Source: Myxococcales bacterium (GTDB lineage: Bacteria > Myxococcota_A > Polyangia > Palsa-1104 > JAEUJZ01). From it: 64,000 nt of DNA. Shown here piece by piece: positions 62,555-64,000 of the stretch. Location: positions 62,001 through 126,000 of the forward strand of contig JAEUKB010000036.1 of NCBI GenBank assembly GCA_016794365.1, read 5' to 3'. Position numbers and translations under genes: made by a program. Numbering within the stretch: position 1 is the stretch's first letter; every line of letters begins with the position of its first letter. The notes beneath the pieces were generated by a model. It searched no databases, was not told the DNA's origin, and saw only the letters and a program-made list of their open reading frames with translations.

Positions 62555-63826
62555 ATGCTCACCAGCCTCCTGTCATTGACCCTGTTCATCCAGAGCGCCG
62601 CCCCAGCTGTCGATCCGGCGGATCCGACTCCTTCAACCGTTGCTCCGACTCCTTCGACCGTCGCTCCGACTCCTTCGACCGTCGCTCCGACTCCTTCGAC
62701 CATCGCTCCGAGCGCTGCTGCGCCTGCCACCGCGACAGAACCGACGACTTCCGCTTTGCCACAGACTTCCGCTGCGCCGCCCAAAATGGATCCTGCGTGG
62801 TTTGCTTCCGTCGATCGCGGCTTGGGAGTCAGCGTCGGGGATTCCTTTTCCGCTGAGCTACACTTTTTCACCCAGCTCCGGCTCGAACAGGTCATCTCCG
62901 ACGACACGCGCAGTCCCGAGTTTCGCGTCGTCATGGCGCGTCCAGTCCTGCGCGGCAAGCTGATTCGGCCCTGGATTTCCTACTTTGTGCAGCCGGAGCT
63001 GGCCGGAAAGAGTCCCGCGCTCCTCGACGCAGAGCTGACGATTTTCCCCCACGCTGCATTCGGCATCAAAGTCGGACAGTTTCTGACGCCCTTTTCGCGT
63101 GAGTTTCTGGTGCCGCCGTTCCGTCTGCTCTTCCCCGACTTTGCGCCGTCAAACATCTACTTTCGAGACAACCGCGACCTGGGACTGATGCTGTTTGGCA
63201 TGCCGCTCGACGGGCACCTGGAATATTACGCGGGCGTCTTCAACGGCAACGGCATCAACCAAACCCCCGGTGGTGCGCGCATCATGGGCATCGCGCGACT
63301 CGCCGCCAACCTACGCGGCAAGCCGGTCTACACCGAAACCCCCGAGCTAGACGACACAGCCACCCAGCTTGCGTTTGGACTCAATGCAACCTACGGACGT
63401 CACGATCTGCCGCTGCCAGCCGGATCTCCCGCAGCCGCCGTCGCCGAGATTGCACCCTACGCCACGCTCGGGATCGATCTGACCGTTCACAAAGGTGCCT
63501 GCTCTGCCCAAGCCGAAGGCTACGCCAAGTGGCAGCAGCTATCCGGCGATGTCACCCAGTGGTCTGCGGGCGGTTATCTACACGGCGGCTGCTTTGTCTA
63601 TCGACGCGCCCTACAGCTCGCAGCCCGAGCCGATGTCATCGACGCAAACCTCGACACCCACGCCGGACTGCGCGCCCAAGCCGAAGGACTGCTCGTCTAT
63701 TACGTTCAGGGCAATCACCTCAAGTTCCAGCTGCGCTACGCCTACGGAAACGTCCGAGGCCCAGACATCCTCACCGACGCATCCACCACGCACACCCTGA
63801 CCCTACAAGGCCAGCTTCAGCTCTAG
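62555..63826 (+). CDS. OprP/OprO-like outer membrane porin
   Basis: A 423-residue secreted beta-barrel. The ATG at 62555 follows GAGGA at six bases and starts the signal peptide MLTSLLSLTLFIQSAAP. About 60 residues of Pro/Thr/Ser-rich repeat come next. The barrel has FASVDRGLGVSVGDSFSAEL followed by many amphipathic strands of the phosphate-selective porin O/P family (LEYYAGVFNGNGI, GIDLTVHKGACSAQAEGYAKW). The last strand ends in HTLTLQGQLQL with a terminal leucine. The upstream SulP transporter suggests import of an anion. Upstream TTG and ATG starts at 62540 and 62549 are less likely. Confidence 0.8.
   Translation: MLTSLLSLTLFIQSAAPAVDPADPTPSTVAPTPSTVAPTPSTVAPTPSTIAPSAAAPATATEPTTSALPQTSAAPPKMDPAWFASVDRGLGVSVGDSFSAELHFFTQLRLEQVISDDTRSPEFRVVMARPVLRGKLIRPWISYFVQPELAGKSPALLDAELTIFPHAAFGIKVGQFLTPFSREFLVPPFRLLFPDFAPSNIYFRDNRDLGLMLFGMPLDGHLEYYAGVFNGNGINQTPGGARIMGIARLAANLRGKPVYTETPELDDTATQLAFGLNATYGRHDLPLPAGSPAAAVAEIAPYATLGIDLTVHKGACSAQAEGYAKWQQLSGDVTQWSAGGYLHGGCFVYRRALQLAARADVIDANLDTHAGLRAQAEGLLVYYVQGNHLKFQLRYAYGNVRGPDILTDASTTHTLTLQGQLQL
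62621..62704 (+). repeat. Four in-frame copies of a 21-bp repeat in the porin gene
   Basis: Copies start at 62621, 62642, 62663 and 62684 and encode (A/D)PTPST(V/I). Being a multiple of three, the array leaves the frame intact and lengthens a disordered periplasmic linker between the signal peptide and the barrel. Copy number may vary between strains by slippage. Confidence 0.9.
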
Positions 63827-63953
63827 CCTGCCATCTAGGGCCAGCCACACCGCTCCTTGGGAAGGTTGACCACAAGCATCAAACCCAGGGATGCTAGTCG
63901 TGTGATGGATCGACCGCACGGCATCCCGGCCCGCGTTGTACGTGGACACCATC

Positions 63954-64000
63954 ATGAGCGCTGAATCGATAGCGATTGAGCCCGGCGCGCTCATTGGCTC
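63954..64000 (+). CDS. Start of a gene cut by the right edge (perhaps a kinase)
   Basis: From ATG 63954 the frame is open to the end of the window, giving 15 full residues (MSAESIAIEPGALIG). The stretch PGALIG is typical of the beginning of a Ser/Thr kinase (PGxxIGGRY), but this is too short to be sure. Other in-frame starts are TTG 63936 and GTG 63942. Confidence 0.35.
   Translation, partial: MSAESIAIEPGALIG

Overview
The window is a stretch of GC-rich, densely coded bacterial chromosome with about 57 protein genes. No rRNA, tRNA, CRISPR array or insertion sequence was recognised. The gene content points to a myxobacterium-like organism (Myxococcota): three membrane-anchored Hanks-type Ser/Thr kinases with unusual attachments, many small lipoproteins, Pro/Ala-rich low-complexity tails, a STAND-WD40 protein, and a Cys-rich lipoprotein of the kind common in that group. 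This is inferred from gene style, not from a phylogenetic marker.

1-16.5 kb is mostly envelope and accessory functions: a partial parvulin-type isomerase and an EF-hand membrane protein; a cytochrome P450; an OmpR/histidine kinase pair; a two-gene envelope locus resembling CreD, preceded by six tandem 43-bp repeats; an MBL-fold hydrolase divergent from a LysR regulator; and a natural EutB-EutC fusion (ethanolamine ammonia-lyase) carrying a Tat/lipoprotein signal. A metallophosphoesterase, a Gly/His-rich protein of unknown role and two small envelope proteins follow.

16.5-35 kb holds a Ser/Thr kinase fused to an ABC-type substrate-binding domain, then a leftward run gap-pgk-tpiA-secG-dapF that ends in a large STAND NTPase-TM-WD40 protein. 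It continues with truA, an RNase II/R-type exonuclease, and a four-gene ABC export locus (ATPase, permease, GldG-like protein, DUF4340-like protein) of the gliding-motility ABC type.

35-46.5 kb has a 46-residue lipoprotein with its own promoter and terminator, a Fis-type HTH protein, two lipoprotein/envelope genes, a zinc-ribbon kinase with TPRs and an altered catalytic loop, a FabH-like ketosynthase, and an efp-epmA pair (elongation factor P and its lysyl-transferase, the latter with an extra N-terminal domain).

46.7-64 kb has a formaldehyde detoxification pair (class III alcohol dehydrogenase and S-formylglutathione hydrolase) and a two-domain flavoenzyme of the 2-aminobenzoyl-CoA monooxygenase/reductase type. 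After these come an FAD oxidoreductase, an ArsA-like ATPase, an A-type Fe-S carrier facing a rhodanese-MoeB fusion across a palindrome, a third kinase, a DUF3089 hydrolase, and a SulP transporter followed by an OprP-like porin. A new reading frame begins at the right edge.

Most genes are ordinary housekeeping or envelope genes. The best candidates for something undescribed are the exported EutB-EutC fusion, the Gly/His-rich protein, the STAND-WD40 gene at the end of the glycolytic operon, and the 43-bp hairpin-bearing repeat.
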